Source: Kitasatospora humi
GTDB taxonomy: Bacteria; Actinomycetota; Actinomycetes; Streptomycetales; Streptomycetaceae
Reading direction: 5' to 3'
Length of the DNA: 42,690 nucleotides
Assembly (NCBI RefSeq): GCF_020907985.1
Contig: NZ_JAJJPA010000051.1
Location: 1-42,690, forward strand
Part shown: positions 19,986 to 27,416 of the stretch, piece after piece
Position numbering within the stretch: the first letter of the stretch is position 1
Layout of the letters: each line of letters opens with the position of its first letter
Position numbers and translations under genes: made by a program
Notes under the pieces: generated by a model
The model's input: only the letters and a program-made list of their open reading frames with translations
Told to the model about the DNA's origin: nothing
Databases searched by the model: none

Positions 19986-21385
19986 CAGGAAGTTCCCCCA
20001 AGCGGCAGCGTGGCGAGCAGGCCGGGCACCTGCTCCTGGTCCAGCCGGGACAGGCCCAGACCCGCGCTCTGGGCGCGCTGCTCCAGCATCCGCCCGAACT
20101 TGGCGACGTCCTGCTCGCTGCGCGCGACCACCCGGACGTGCCCGCTGAGCGCGACCGAACCGCCGGTGCCCGGCCGGGCGGTGAGGCTGAACGCACTGGC
20201 CAGCGCCGGGATGCTGGTGACCAGGTTGACCAGGTCGGGCGAGGAGATCCGGCCCGGGCCGCCGGGGCGGCCGAGCTGCGGCCAGCGGGAGATCCAGTAG
20301 GTGGTGTGGAAGCGGTCGTCGACCCGCCAGAACCGCCGGCTCTCCTGGGTGCGGCGGGCCACCTGGTCGCCGCTGCCGGAGCCCTGCCGGCCGGTGGTGG
20401 CCAGCGGGTTGGCGCAGGTGGCGATGGAGAGCGCGGAGATCAGCTCCCGCTCGTCCAGCACGGTGGCGCTGAACCCGGCACCGTTGAGCCGCCCGGCCAG
20501 CTGGTCGGTGACCCGCTGCAGTGCCTTGCGGGCGCCCTCCTCGCCGCCGCCGCGGGCCAGCACGGCGGTGGCCGCGCGCTCCGGGTCGAGCTTGAGGGCG
20601 ACCCAAGTGAGCCGCAGCGCGGGCGTGTTGGCGCCCTCCGGCAGCTCCTGGTAGGCGCGGGTGGCCAGCGCCTGCTCGGGGAGGTGCGGAGCCGGGGCGG
20701 GCTGGGTGTGCTGCACCAGCTGCACCGACTCCAGGGCGATGTCGTCCACCGTCAGCGCCGAGCACACCACGTCGAGCGGCAGCGGCAGTGCGTTCCGCGT
20801 CGGACGCAGCGGCTGGTCCTTGGCCTGCACCAGCAGCACGGAGGTCAGGAAGGTGCCGTCGCTGACGATGCCGGTCTCGCGACGCACCGGCCGGCCGCCG
20901 CCGAGGTCCGCCTCGGTGGCGTGGGTGGTGGTGTGCAGCGCCGGGTCGAGCTCCAGCACCGGGGCCAGCGCCGGGTCGGTGCCGGGCGGCACATTGGTGG
21001 GGGCGTCCTTGCGGCGGGCGCGCTGGAGCGAGCGGATCCGCAGTGCCTCACCCAGGGCGCGTCCGTGCAGCGGCACCAGGGCGAAGACCAGCAGCACCAC
21101 GGCGGGCACCGCCATGGCGATGGCGGTGGCGTGGTTGACCGTCAAGCCGATGGCCACCAGCGCCACCGCGACCTCGATCAGCACCAGTTGCTGCAACCGT
21201 AGCCGTCGGCCGAGCAGTCCCGGCTCGGGGTGCAGCTTCACCGCGACCGGCGCCGGGCCGGAGTCCGCGGACCGGTCGGCCCTGCCCTTGGCCGGCCGCT
21301 GCTGCGGCACCGGCGCGGTGTCGGCGGACGGCTTGGCCCGGCCCCGTGCCGTCCTGCGTCGCCCTGGAGCGGTCTTGCTCGGCAT
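19985..21385 (-). CDS. eccE: Type VII secretion protein EccE
   Basis: A 466-residue EccE-family protein. A basic, Pro/Ala-rich N-terminus (1-60) precedes two transmembrane helices (about 67-84 and 86-106), followed by a large soluble domain (RNALPLPLDVVCSALTVDDIALESVQLVQ, then a helical ERAATAVLARGGGEEGARKAL segment). This is the EccE pattern: a peripheral component of the ESX membrane complex beside EccB, EccC and EccD. The start ATG at 21385 directly abuts GGGGG, which is too close for a normal ribosome site. It is divergent from eccB across a 168-base control region and is the first gene of the minus-strand run. Confidence 0.82.
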   Translation of the reverse strand: MPSKTAPGRRRTARGRAKPSADTAPVPQQRPAKGRADRSADSGPAPVAVKLHPEPGLLGRRLRLQQLVLIEVAVALVAIGLTVNHATAIAMAVPAVVLLVFALVPLHGRALGEALRIRSLQRARRKDAPTNVPPGTDPALAPVLELDPALHTTTHATEADLGGGRPVRRETGIVSDGTFLTSVLLVQAKDQPLRPTRNALPLPLDVVCSALTVDDIALESVQLVQHTQPAPAPHLPEQALATRAYQELPEGANTPALRLTWVALKLDPERAATAVLARGGGEEGARKALQRVTDQLAGRLNGAGFSATVLDERELISALSIATCANPLATTGRQGSGSGDQVARRTQESRRFWRVDDRFHTTYWISRWPQLGRPGGPGRISSPDLVNLVTSIPALASAFSLTARPGTGGSVALSGHVRVVARSEQDVAKFGRMLEQRAQSAGLGLSRLDQEQVPGLLATLPLGGTS

Positions 21386-21424
21386 CCCCCGCGTGACCCT
21401 CTCTGATTCGCTGTCACGGTCCGG

Positions 21425-21458
21425 TTGGCAGCGTACGGAACCGTACCCGTACGGTACT
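21425..21458. promoter_or_regulatory. Divergent eccE/eccB control region with overlapping palindromes
   Basis: Overlapping inverted repeats share the unit GTACGG/CCGTAC: GTACGG-AA-CCGTAC (21433-21446), ACCGTAC-CC-GTACGGT (21440-21455) and GTACC-N5-GGTAC (21443-21457). TTGGCA (21425-21430) and TACGGT (21450-21455), 19 bases apart, could be the eccB promoter, so the palindromes would sit on its spacer and -10 box. This looks like a regulator-binding site. I do not know which regulator. Confidence 0.45.
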
Positions 21459-21553
21459 CACCGTCTGCCGCATCGTAGAGGGTTGGGCCGTCGGCCGGAG
21501 CCGCCGGGCGGCAGAATGGCGGGCTGGACGCTCGAACAGGGGAGACGGAGCAG

Positions 21554-23131
21554 ATGGCATCACGGCGGGACGAGCTCAACGCCTACACGTTCGCGCGCAA
21601 GCGCATGGTGGGCGCGTTCCTGCAGCCGGGCAACGGCGGAAGCGACGAGGACGCGCCGCGTCCGATCCGGGCAGTGGTGCCCTCGATGGTGGTCGGCGCG
21701 CTGGTGATGGCCGGCTTCGGACTCTGGGGCATGATCAAGCCCAGCGCGCCACTGGACTGGGACAGCGGCAAGAACGTGATCGTCGGCAAGGACTCGACGA
21801 CCCGTTACGTGGTGCTGCAGAACCCGGACGGCACCAAGACCCTGCACCCGGTGGTCAACATGGCCTCGGCGAAGCTGGTGCTGCCTGCCGATTCCAAGGT
21901 GGTGTTCGTCGCCGACTCGGTGCTGGACCACTACAAGTCGCACGGCGCGACCATCGGCATCCCGTTCGCCCCGGACAAGCTGCCCAGTGCGACGGACGCC
22001 GGCAAGGCGAAGAAGTGGTCGGTGTGCGACCGCCCCGGCGCCGACGACGACCACCCCAACCAGGGCGTCTTCGTGGCCGCCGACGCGGACGCGGCCACCC
22101 TGGCCCGCAAGGACCGGGAGCTGTCGGGCACCCAGGCGATGCTGGTCCAGGGCCCGCGGCAGCAGGACGGTTCGGAGGGACCGGAGTTCCTGGTCGACGC
22201 CAAGGGCATCGGGCACAAGCTCGGCGGGCCGGGCGACGACGTGAAGGCGCTGCAGATCGCGATCTTCGGCAACCAGGCCAAGCCCGAGCACGTCAGCGCC
22301 GAGTGGCTGGCGACGCTGGGCCAGGGCCACCCGATCGCCTTCCCGACCGTGCCCGGCCTGGTCAGGGACCACCTGGTGCCCTCCAACGTCCCGCTCTCCG
22401 ACCCGAGTCTGCGCTACGTCGGCAAGCTGGTCTACAGCGCGGACGCCCAGTACGTGGTGGGCAAGGACCAGTTGCTGCCGCTGACCCCGTTCGCCGCCCA
22501 GCTGGCCAAGATGAACCCGCTCACCGCCGGCGCCTACAAGGCGGGTGTCGCCCCGGACTTCGCGCAGATCACCCCGGCCGAGAACAGCTCGCTGGGCGGG
22601 CAGCCGCAGACCGGCGGCGTGCTGGGGCTGCAGGACGACTGGCCGACCAAGGTGCCGCCGGGGCAGGTCAACGGCGGTGACCCGAGCACCGCGCGGCCGG
22701 TGGTCTGCTCCACCTTCGAGGGCGGCTACGACCCGGACGGCAACCCGCAGCGCAGCGTCTGGGCGGGCACCGACTTCCCGGCGCCGGTCACCACGGGGTC
22801 GGCGACCGCCCATGTCAGCCCCGGCCACGGTCTGTTCTACCGGGCGATGGACAACGGTGCCCAGGGCTCCGGCTCCGACTTCCTGGTCACCGAAACCGGT
22901 CTGCGCTACTCCGTACCGGCGAACAGCGAGGGCACTCCGAGTGGCGGCGCCAACCCCAGCCCGAGCCCGTCGGCGGGCGGTCAGCAGACCCAGCCGCAGG
23001 TCAACGAGGCGCAGGCCCGCCTGGGTTACAAGGACGACGTGCCGGTGCCGGTGCCCAAGGCCTGGTCCGACCTGCTCCCGGCCGGCCCCGCGTTGAACAC
23101 GATGACGGCCACTCAGGAGCAGAACTCCTGA
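21554..23131 (+). CDS. eccB: Type VII secretion protein EccB
   Basis: A 525-residue EccB. The conserved cytosolic start SRRDELNAYTFARKRMVGAF is followed by one transmembrane helix (about 42-60) and a large external domain. Typical pieces are YVVLQNPDGTKTLHPVVNMASAK-like text, a Cys in WSVCDRP paired with another in RPVVCSTF (a likely disulfide), and a Gly-rich, Pro/Ser-rich C-terminus. EccB forms the outward-facing part of the ESX core complex. ATG 21554 follows GGGGAGACGGAG. Divergent from eccE. The next plus-strand genes are the secreted Esx pair. Confidence 0.93.
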   Translation: MASRRDELNAYTFARKRMVGAFLQPGNGGSDEDAPRPIRAVVPSMVVGALVMAGFGLWGMIKPSAPLDWDSGKNVIVGKDSTTRYVVLQNPDGTKTLHPVVNMASAKLVLPADSKVVFVADSVLDHYKSHGATIGIPFAPDKLPSATDAGKAKKWSVCDRPGADDDHPNQGVFVAADADAATLARKDRELSGTQAMLVQGPRQQDGSEGPEFLVDAKGIGHKLGGPGDDVKALQIAIFGNQAKPEHVSAEWLATLGQGHPIAFPTVPGLVRDHLVPSNVPLSDPSLRYVGKLVYSADAQYVVGKDQLLPLTPFAAQLAKMNPLTAGAYKAGVAPDFAQITPAENSSLGGQPQTGGVLGLQDDWPTKVPPGQVNGGDPSTARPVVCSTFEGGYDPDGNPQRSVWAGTDFPAPVTTGSATAHVSPGHGLFYRAMDNGAQGSGSDFLVTETGLRYSVPANSEGTPSGGANPSPSPSAGGQQTQPQVNEAQARLGYKDDVPVPVPKAWSDLLPAGPALNTMTATQEQNS

Positions 23132-23193
23132 TCCGGCCGCGGCGGTTGGTGGTGGGAGCACGTCATAACTCGGTAACCAACGCTTATCCGGTG

Positions 23194-23222
23194 TTGGGGC
23201 TGTCGGCCCCGGAGGCTACAGT
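23194..23222 (+). promoter_or_regulatory. Promoter of the esx (WXG100) pair
   Basis: TTGGGG (23194-23199) and TACAGT (23217-23222) are separated by 17 bases, a good sigma-70-type arrangement. The predicted start is near 23229, giving an ~83-base leader to the ATG at 23312. Confidence 0.5.
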
Positions 23223-23229
23223 GCTCGCA

Positions 23230-23248
23230 GACGTCACACCGTGATGTC
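23230..23248. promoter_or_regulatory. Operator-like dyad at the esx transcription start
   Basis: GACGTCAC-ACC-GTGATGTC is an eight-base inverted repeat with one mismatch, covering the predicted start site. A further ten-base inverted repeat, ACTCGGTAAC at 23168-23177 and GTTACCGAGT at 23264-23273, flanks the whole promoter. Confidence 0.45.
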
Positions 23249-23311
23249 CTTCGGGTGGGCTGAGTTACCGAGTGGCCCGAAGCAGGTATGTCTCATGGGG
23301 GACGGTGGAAC

Positions 23312-23617
23312 ATGGCTGGTCAGTTCACAGTGACCGCTGAGGAGATGCGGACGCTTTCGGGCCGCATCACCGAGGTCAACGGGCAGATCCAGGGTGAGAT
23401 CGCCAAGCTCAACTCGCTGATCGACCAGGTGGCGGGTGGTTGGTCCGGCCAGGCGGCGACGGCGTACCACAACCTTCAGACGAAGTGGAACGACGACGCC
23501 AAGCAGCTGAACGACGTGCTGAACCAGATCCGCGACGCGATCGACGCCACCGCCAAGGGCTACGCGCAGACCGAAGAGGACCAGCGCAGCTCGATCTCGG
23601 GTGTGACCGGCGCCTGA
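23312..23617 (+). CDS. WXG100 (Esx) secreted protein, first of pair
   Basis: A 101-residue WXG100 protein: two helices joined by the GGWSGQAA hairpin, with W44-S-G46 as the WXG motif. The C-terminal tail has Y84-AQT-E88, matching the YxxxD/E type VII export signal. Such proteins pair as helical-hairpin dimers and leave the cell through the EccC-driven channel. In S. coelicolor the corresponding EsxA/EsxB pair is exported and affects sporulation. ATG 23312 has GGGGGA nine bases upstream; an earlier ATG at 23288 lacks family similarity. Which of the two genes corresponds to esxA and which to esxB is not decided here. Confidence 0.93.
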   Translation: MAGQFTVTAEEMRTLSGRITEVNGQIQGEIAKLNSLIDQVAGGWSGQAATAYHNLQTKWNDDAKQLNDVLNQIRDAIDATAKGYAQTEEDQRSSISGVTGA

Positions 23618-23650
23618 TCCGTTCCGGATCGACGCGGCACCGCACGTTCG

Positions 23651-23674
23651 GGGCGGCGCTGAGCAGAGCCGCCC
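23651..23674 (+). terminator. Hairpin between the two esx genes
   Basis: GGGCGGC (23651-23657) pairs with GCCGCCC (23668-23674) around a 10-base loop. It lies 33 bases after the first esx stop. It could attenuate or stabilise the message and so set unequal levels of the two partners. Confidence 0.4.
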
Positions 23675-23704
23675 GGCTCACCTCTTCTCGGTAAGGAGTT
23701 CACC

Positions 23705-24001
23705 ATGTCCGACGGGTCCATCAAGGTCACATTCGGCACCATCCAGGACGCCGGCGCGCAGGTCCGGGCCGCCGCCAACACCATCCAGGGCCAGCTGGAC
23801 GACCTCAAGACGGCCGTGCAGCGCGTCGCCAACTCCTGGACGGGCGCGGCGCAGCAGGGCTACCAGCAGCGTCAGGCCACCTGGGACGCCAAGGCGACCG
23901 ACCTGCACACCACGCTGAACCAGATCGCCACCGCGCTGGACAACGCGCACCAGAGCTACACCCAGACCGAGCAGACCAACACCAACGTCTGGGCCGGCTG
24001 A
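23705..24001 (+). CDS. WXG100 (Esx) secreted protein, second of pair
   Basis: A 98-residue WXG100 protein with NSWTGAAQ at the helix turn (W45-T-G47). The tail has Y85-TQT-E89, also a YxxxE export motif. It is the presumed partner of the upstream Esx protein, 87 bases away, with its own ribosome site TAAGGAG just before the ATG. Length and motif positions match the family closely. It is followed by a strong terminator, so the pair forms a compact two-gene unit that can be expressed far more strongly than the machinery genes. Confidence 0.93.
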   Translation: MSDGSIKVTFGTIQDAGAQVRAAANTIQGQLDDLKTAVQRVANSWTGAAQQGYQQRQATWDAKATDLHTTLNQIATALDNAHQSYTQTEQTNTNVWAG

Positions 24002-24033
24002 TCGCGGCTCTCGCCACGGGGGCGTCGAGGCAA

Positions 24034-24066
24034 CGGAGCGGGCGTCCGGATCGGGCGCCCGCTCCG
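24034..24066 (+). terminator. Terminator after the esx pair
   Basis: CGGAGCGGGCG (24034-24044) pairs perfectly with CGCCCGCTCCG (24056-24066) around an 11-base loop, 33 bases after the second esx stop. Confidence 0.65.
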
Positions 24067-24140
24067 CTCCGTCGGTGTCGGGTCGGGTCAGCAGTTCAGC
24101 AGGTGCGGCGCTCCGCCGCAGCGCAAGGGGAGTTGGAGTC

Positions 24141-25412
24141 GTGGTGAGGCTAGGACTCGGACGGTCGGCGGCGATCGCGGCGGTGCTCGCACTGCTGGGG
24201 TCCACCCCGGCGGCAGCGGCTGATCCGTCCGGTGCGGGCTGGACCTCGTTGAGCATCTCCGCGGCGGGCAACTGCACGTTCCCCGCGCCGGACGTGGCGG
24301 CCGAGCCGTGGGCGCTGCAGCGGGTGCTGCTCGACCAGCTCTGGGGCAAGGACGCGGGCGGTGCCGTGCACGACGGCGGCGGCGTGACGGTCGCGGTGAT
24401 AGACACCGGGGTCGACCCCAGGAATCCGCAGTTGTCGGGCGACGGCAAGGTGCTCAACGGCACCAGTTACCTGATGGACAAGAGCCAGAACCCGCCGCAG
24501 AAGGTCCCGGGCGACTCCCTGACCGACACGGTGGGCCACGGCACCAAGGTGGCCGGGATCATCGCCGCGAGCCACAGGGACAAGGTCGGCTTCGTCGGCC
24601 TGGCGCCCGGCGCCAGGATCCTGTCGATCCGACAGAACGACGACGCGGGCGACGGCGACGTGCCGTCCCTGGCCCAGGCGATCGGCGAGGCGGTCGACAA
24701 GGGCGCCAAGGTCATCAACATCTCGCAGGACGTCCGGGGCGTCAACGGGCCGGACTTCGGCGGCAGCGACCGGCTCAAGGCGGCGATCGACAAGGCCGAG
24801 CGGGCCGGGGCGGTGGTGGTCGCGGCGTCCGGCAACGACGGCCAGGAGGCGCCGACCTATCCGGCGGCCTATCCGACGGTGCTCGCGGTCGGCGCCTCCG
24901 ACCGCAACAACGAGCGGGCGCCGTTCTCCCAGTACGGCGACTTCGTCAAGGTGGCCGCGCCCGGCGTCGACATGCTCTCCACCGTGCCCGGTGGCGGCCA
25001 GTGCGTGGACAACGGCACCAGCTTCGCCGCGCCCTACGTCTCCGGGGTCGCCGCGCTGCTGGTCGGGAACCACCCGGACTGGACGCCCGCACAGATCCGG
25101 GCGCGGATCGAGCAGACCGCACAGCGCACCGAGCGCGGCCCCGACAAGTACATCGGCTGGGGCGTGGTCGACCCGGTGAGGGCGGTCACCGACAGCGCGC
25201 CGCCGACCGACGCCGCGAGCCCCGACCCGGCCGTGAAGCTGGACAGCGCCCCGATCCGGCCGCAGCCGCTCGGGCTCGGCGAGACCCAGGCCGACCGGGA
25301 CCGCCGCACCGCCACCTACGTGCTCGGCACCGCCGTCCTGGCCGTCGCGCTGCTGTTCGGCGGCTCGGTGGTGCTGCGCGACCTGGGCCGCCGCCGGCGC
25401 GCGGACCGCTGA
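24141..25412 (+). CDS. mycP: Mycosin: type VII secretion-associated subtilisin-like protease
   Basis: A 423-residue S8 serine protease with a signal peptide (VRLGLGRSAAIAAVLALLG, cleavage near AAAA-DPSG). The catalytic triad is D88 in VAVIDTGVD, H133 in GHGTKVAGI and S294 in NGTSFAAPYVSG; GNDG carries the oxyanion Asn. One transmembrane helix near the C-terminus (about 388-410) and a short Arg-rich tail anchor it, as in mycobacterial MycP. MycP stabilises the ESX membrane complex and can process substrates. GTG 24141 follows AAGGGGAG; an adjacent GTG at 24144 is equally possible, and a longer frame to 24075 would spoil the signal peptide. Confidence 0.92.
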   Translation: MVRLGLGRSAAIAAVLALLGSTPAAAADPSGAGWTSLSISAAGNCTFPAPDVAAEPWALQRVLLDQLWGKDAGGAVHDGGGVTVAVIDTGVDPRNPQLSGDGKVLNGTSYLMDKSQNPPQKVPGDSLTDTVGHGTKVAGIIAASHRDKVGFVGLAPGARILSIRQNDDAGDGDVPSLAQAIGEAVDKGAKVINISQDVRGVNGPDFGGSDRLKAAIDKAERAGAVVVAASGNDGQEAPTYPAAYPTVLAVGASDRNNERAPFSQYGDFVKVAAPGVDMLSTVPGGGQCVDNGTSFAAPYVSGVAALLVGNHPDWTPAQIRARIEQTAQRTERGPDKYIGWGVVDPVRAVTDSAPPTDAASPDPAVKLDSAPIRPQPLGLGETQADRDRRTATYVLGTAVLAVALLFGGSVVLRDLGRRRRADR

Positions 25413-25439
25413 GGTCCCCGGCCCCGGCCGATGACACGA

Positions 25440-25484
25440 CGAAGCGGCCCGGACACCCCCCAGCAGGGTGTCCGGGCCGCTTCG
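25440..25484. terminator. Strong bidirectional terminator between mycP and the permease gene
   Basis: A perfect 19-base stem (25440-25458 with 25466-25484; core GAAGCGGCCCGGACACCC) closes a seven-base loop CCCAGCA. It lies between convergent stops at 25412 and 25497. Confidence 0.8.
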
Positions 25485-25496
25485 CGGTGGCAGGGC

Positions 25497-26903
25497 TCAG
25501 ACCTGCTCGTCCTCGGGCAGCGTGATCACCCAGCGGGTCTCCTGCCGCGGGCGCAGGTAGAACACCCAGTAGAGCGAGGCCACCGCGGTGATGATGCCGG
25601 TCCACATCAGCGCCGTGTGGTCCTGCTGGGTGATGACGTAGCCGAGCGCCACGATCAGCAGGACCGGCAGCACCGGCCAGAGCGGCTGGCGCCAGGCCGG
25701 CACGTCCTTGTGCGCACCGCGCCGGGAGAGCAGCGCACCGACCGCGACCAGCAGGTAGAGGGCGGCGACCGCGACGCCGGTGATGCTGCTCAGCAGGGTG
25801 TTCGGCACGAAGCAGAAGACCGCGCCGGGGACGCCGACCGCCAGGGTGGCGACCCAGGGGGCGCCGAACCGGTTCAGGGTGCCGAAGGCCTTGTTGACCG
25901 GCTCCGGCCAGGCCCGGTCGCGACCGGAGGCGAACAGCACCCGGGAGTTCTGGATGACCATCACGATGCCGGCGTTGATGATGGCCAGCGCGATGCACAG
26001 GCTGATGAAGGTGCCGAGCGCGGAGTCGCTCCAGCCGGCCACCATTCCGGACAGGTCGCCGCCGGTCAGGGTGGCCAGGTCCGGGGCGCCCAGGGTGATG
26101 GCGATCACCGGGAGCATGATGACCACGCAGGACAGGCCGAGCGTCCACAGCACCGTGCGGGCCACGTTGCGGCGCGGGTTCTCCAGCTCCTCCGAGAGGT
26201 AGATGGCGGTGGAGAAGCCCTGGGTGACGAACAGCGCCACGCCCATCGCGCCCATGACGGCCGAAAGGCCGACGCCGCTGGTGTGGCCCTGGCCGTCGGC
26301 CACGACGCCGTGGAACAGGCTGGAGAAGCCGCGCTGCTGGTGGGCGAAGCCGAGGACGGAGACCACGCCGGCCGCGATCACTTCGAGCACCAGGAAGATG
26401 CCGGTGATCCAGGCGTTGGCGCGCAGGTCGAGCAGGCCGGCAACGGTCGAGGCGAGCATCACCGCAGCACCCGCGACGGGGCCGCTGACGTGCACGACCG
26501 GTGCCAGGTAGGCGGCGGTGCCGACGGCGATGACGGACGGGACGATCATCACCACGATCAGCGACTGAATGAACGACAGCCAGCCGGCGAACCGCCCGGC
26601 CAGGGTGCCGACCATCGCGTACTCACCGCCCGCGCTGGGGATCAGGGTGCCCAGCTCCGAGTAGGCGAACGCGACGGCCACGCAGATGACCGCGCCGATC
26701 CCGATGGTCATCGCGGTCGCGGTGCCGAGCGAGTTGAGCAGTCCGGGCACCAGGACGAAGAGCGAGGAGGCGGGGGTCACGCAGGAGAGCGTGAGCAGCG
26801 TGCCGCCCACGACGCCGAGCGAGCGCGCTAGCTTCCGCGGGGCCTCGGCGGTACCGGCCGTCACCGTCGGGGGAGTGGTGGGCGGTCGAAGCGTGTCGGT
26901 CAT
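25497..26903 (-). CDS. APC-family amino-acid permease
   Basis: A 468-residue integral membrane protein with about 12 transmembrane segments. The N-terminal LGVVGGTLLTLSCVTPASS matches the unwound helix-1 substrate region of APC transporters, and SELGTLIPSAGGEYAMV is the conserved helix 2-3 signature. IYLSEELENPRRNVART (after helix 6) is also typical. The substrate is probably an amino acid or related amine but cannot be specified. It sits inside the type VII locus between mycP and eccC without an evident functional link. Oddly, the bases just before the ATG on its strand read CCTCCCCCC, the opposite of a ribosome site, so translation may be leaderless or weak. Confidence 0.85.
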   Translation of the reverse strand: MTDTLRPPTTPPTVTAGTAEAPRKLARSLGVVGGTLLTLSCVTPASSLFVLVPGLLNSLGTATAMTIGIGAVICVAVAFAYSELGTLIPSAGGEYAMVGTLAGRFAGWLSFIQSLIVVMIVPSVIAVGTAAYLAPVVHVSGPVAGAAVMLASTVAGLLDLRANAWITGIFLVLEVIAAGVVSVLGFAHQQRGFSSLFHGVVADGQGHTSGVGLSAVMGAMGVALFVTQGFSTAIYLSEELENPRRNVARTVLWTLGLSCVVIMLPVIAITLGAPDLATLTGGDLSGMVAGWSDSALGTFISLCIALAIINAGIVMVIQNSRVLFASGRDRAWPEPVNKAFGTLNRFGAPWVATLAVGVPGAVFCFVPNTLLSSITGVAVAALYLLVAVGALLSRRGAHKDVPAWRQPLWPVLPVLLIVALGYVITQQDHTALMWTGIITAVASLYWVFYLRPRQETRWVITLPEDEQV

Positions 26904-27363
26904 GGGGGGAGGATCCGATCGGCTCGGCGCGGCGTTGCGCGGTCCTGTGCGGTGCTGGGGTGGGGAGCGTTATCGCCTCCGAATGGGGGTCGCTTGGCGG
27001 TTGGGATGGGCCGCTCCCGAGTCGCCAATGCTGCGGGCGCGTATTGGTTGCGTCAATGCCGGTTTGCCTTCGGAATCCGTTGCGGCCAAGCGCATAGCCA
27101 TCCGCAATGCTGGTCGACCAGCGCTGCCGCAATTGATGTCCGACTTGTTAACTTTGCCCAACGGGGGATGAATCCAAGGTGAAGTGGCATGGCTGCGCTG
27201 GAATCAAAGGCTAAGGCCTGAATTTTTGGATCACCAGGAAGGGCGCCCATGGCGGTCTCCCGCGGTCGGCGGGCCCTTCGCACGGCGACGACATCCGCAG
27301 CTCGGCGCCGGAAACAGCTCGATAACATTCCGGAACACCCCGTCGCCGACCGCCGCAACGTCG
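26904..27363. other. Intergenic stretch of lower GC between permease and eccC
   Basis: No convincing gene is present. Several short AT-richer patches occur (around 27140-27160 with GTTAAC, and 27220-27230 with a T5 run), unlike the flanks. Contents: a possible permease promoter on the minus strand, TTGACG (27051-27056) and CAGCAT (27028-27033) 17 bases apart; a perfect 14-bp palindrome (27109-27122), GCTGGTC followed by GACCAGC; and direct repeats of CCGCAAT on either side of it. A reading frame from ATG 27249 on the plus strand only runs into antisense eccC. Confidence 0.5.
27028..27056 (-). promoter_or_regulatory. Candidate permease promoter
   Basis: Minus strand TTGACG (27051-27056), a 17-base spacer and CAGCAT (27028-27033). 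The predicted leader would be about 118 bases. The -10 match is imperfect. Confidence 0.35.
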
Positions 27364-27399
27364 ATGGGGCCGGCTGTGGCAGTACCCAGCCGACCCCAT
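27364..27399 (-). terminator. Terminator after eccC
   Basis: A 13-base stem with one mismatch, 27364-27376 with 27387-27399 (core GGGGCCGGCTG / CAGCCGACCCC), around a 10-base loop. It lies 18 bases past the eccC stop on its strand. Confidence 0.6.
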
Positions 27400-27416
27400 G
27401 CGACCACGCTCGGTCA

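Noticed and set aside
23288..23311. Upstream ATG extending the first WXG100 protein by eight residues
   Set aside because: The extension MSHGGRWN does not fit the family start, and GGGGGA is ideally placed for ATG 23312.
26952..27182. Small open frames in the permease-eccC gap
   Set aside because: None has a convincing ribosome site, family similarity or the third-position GC bias seen in real genes here.
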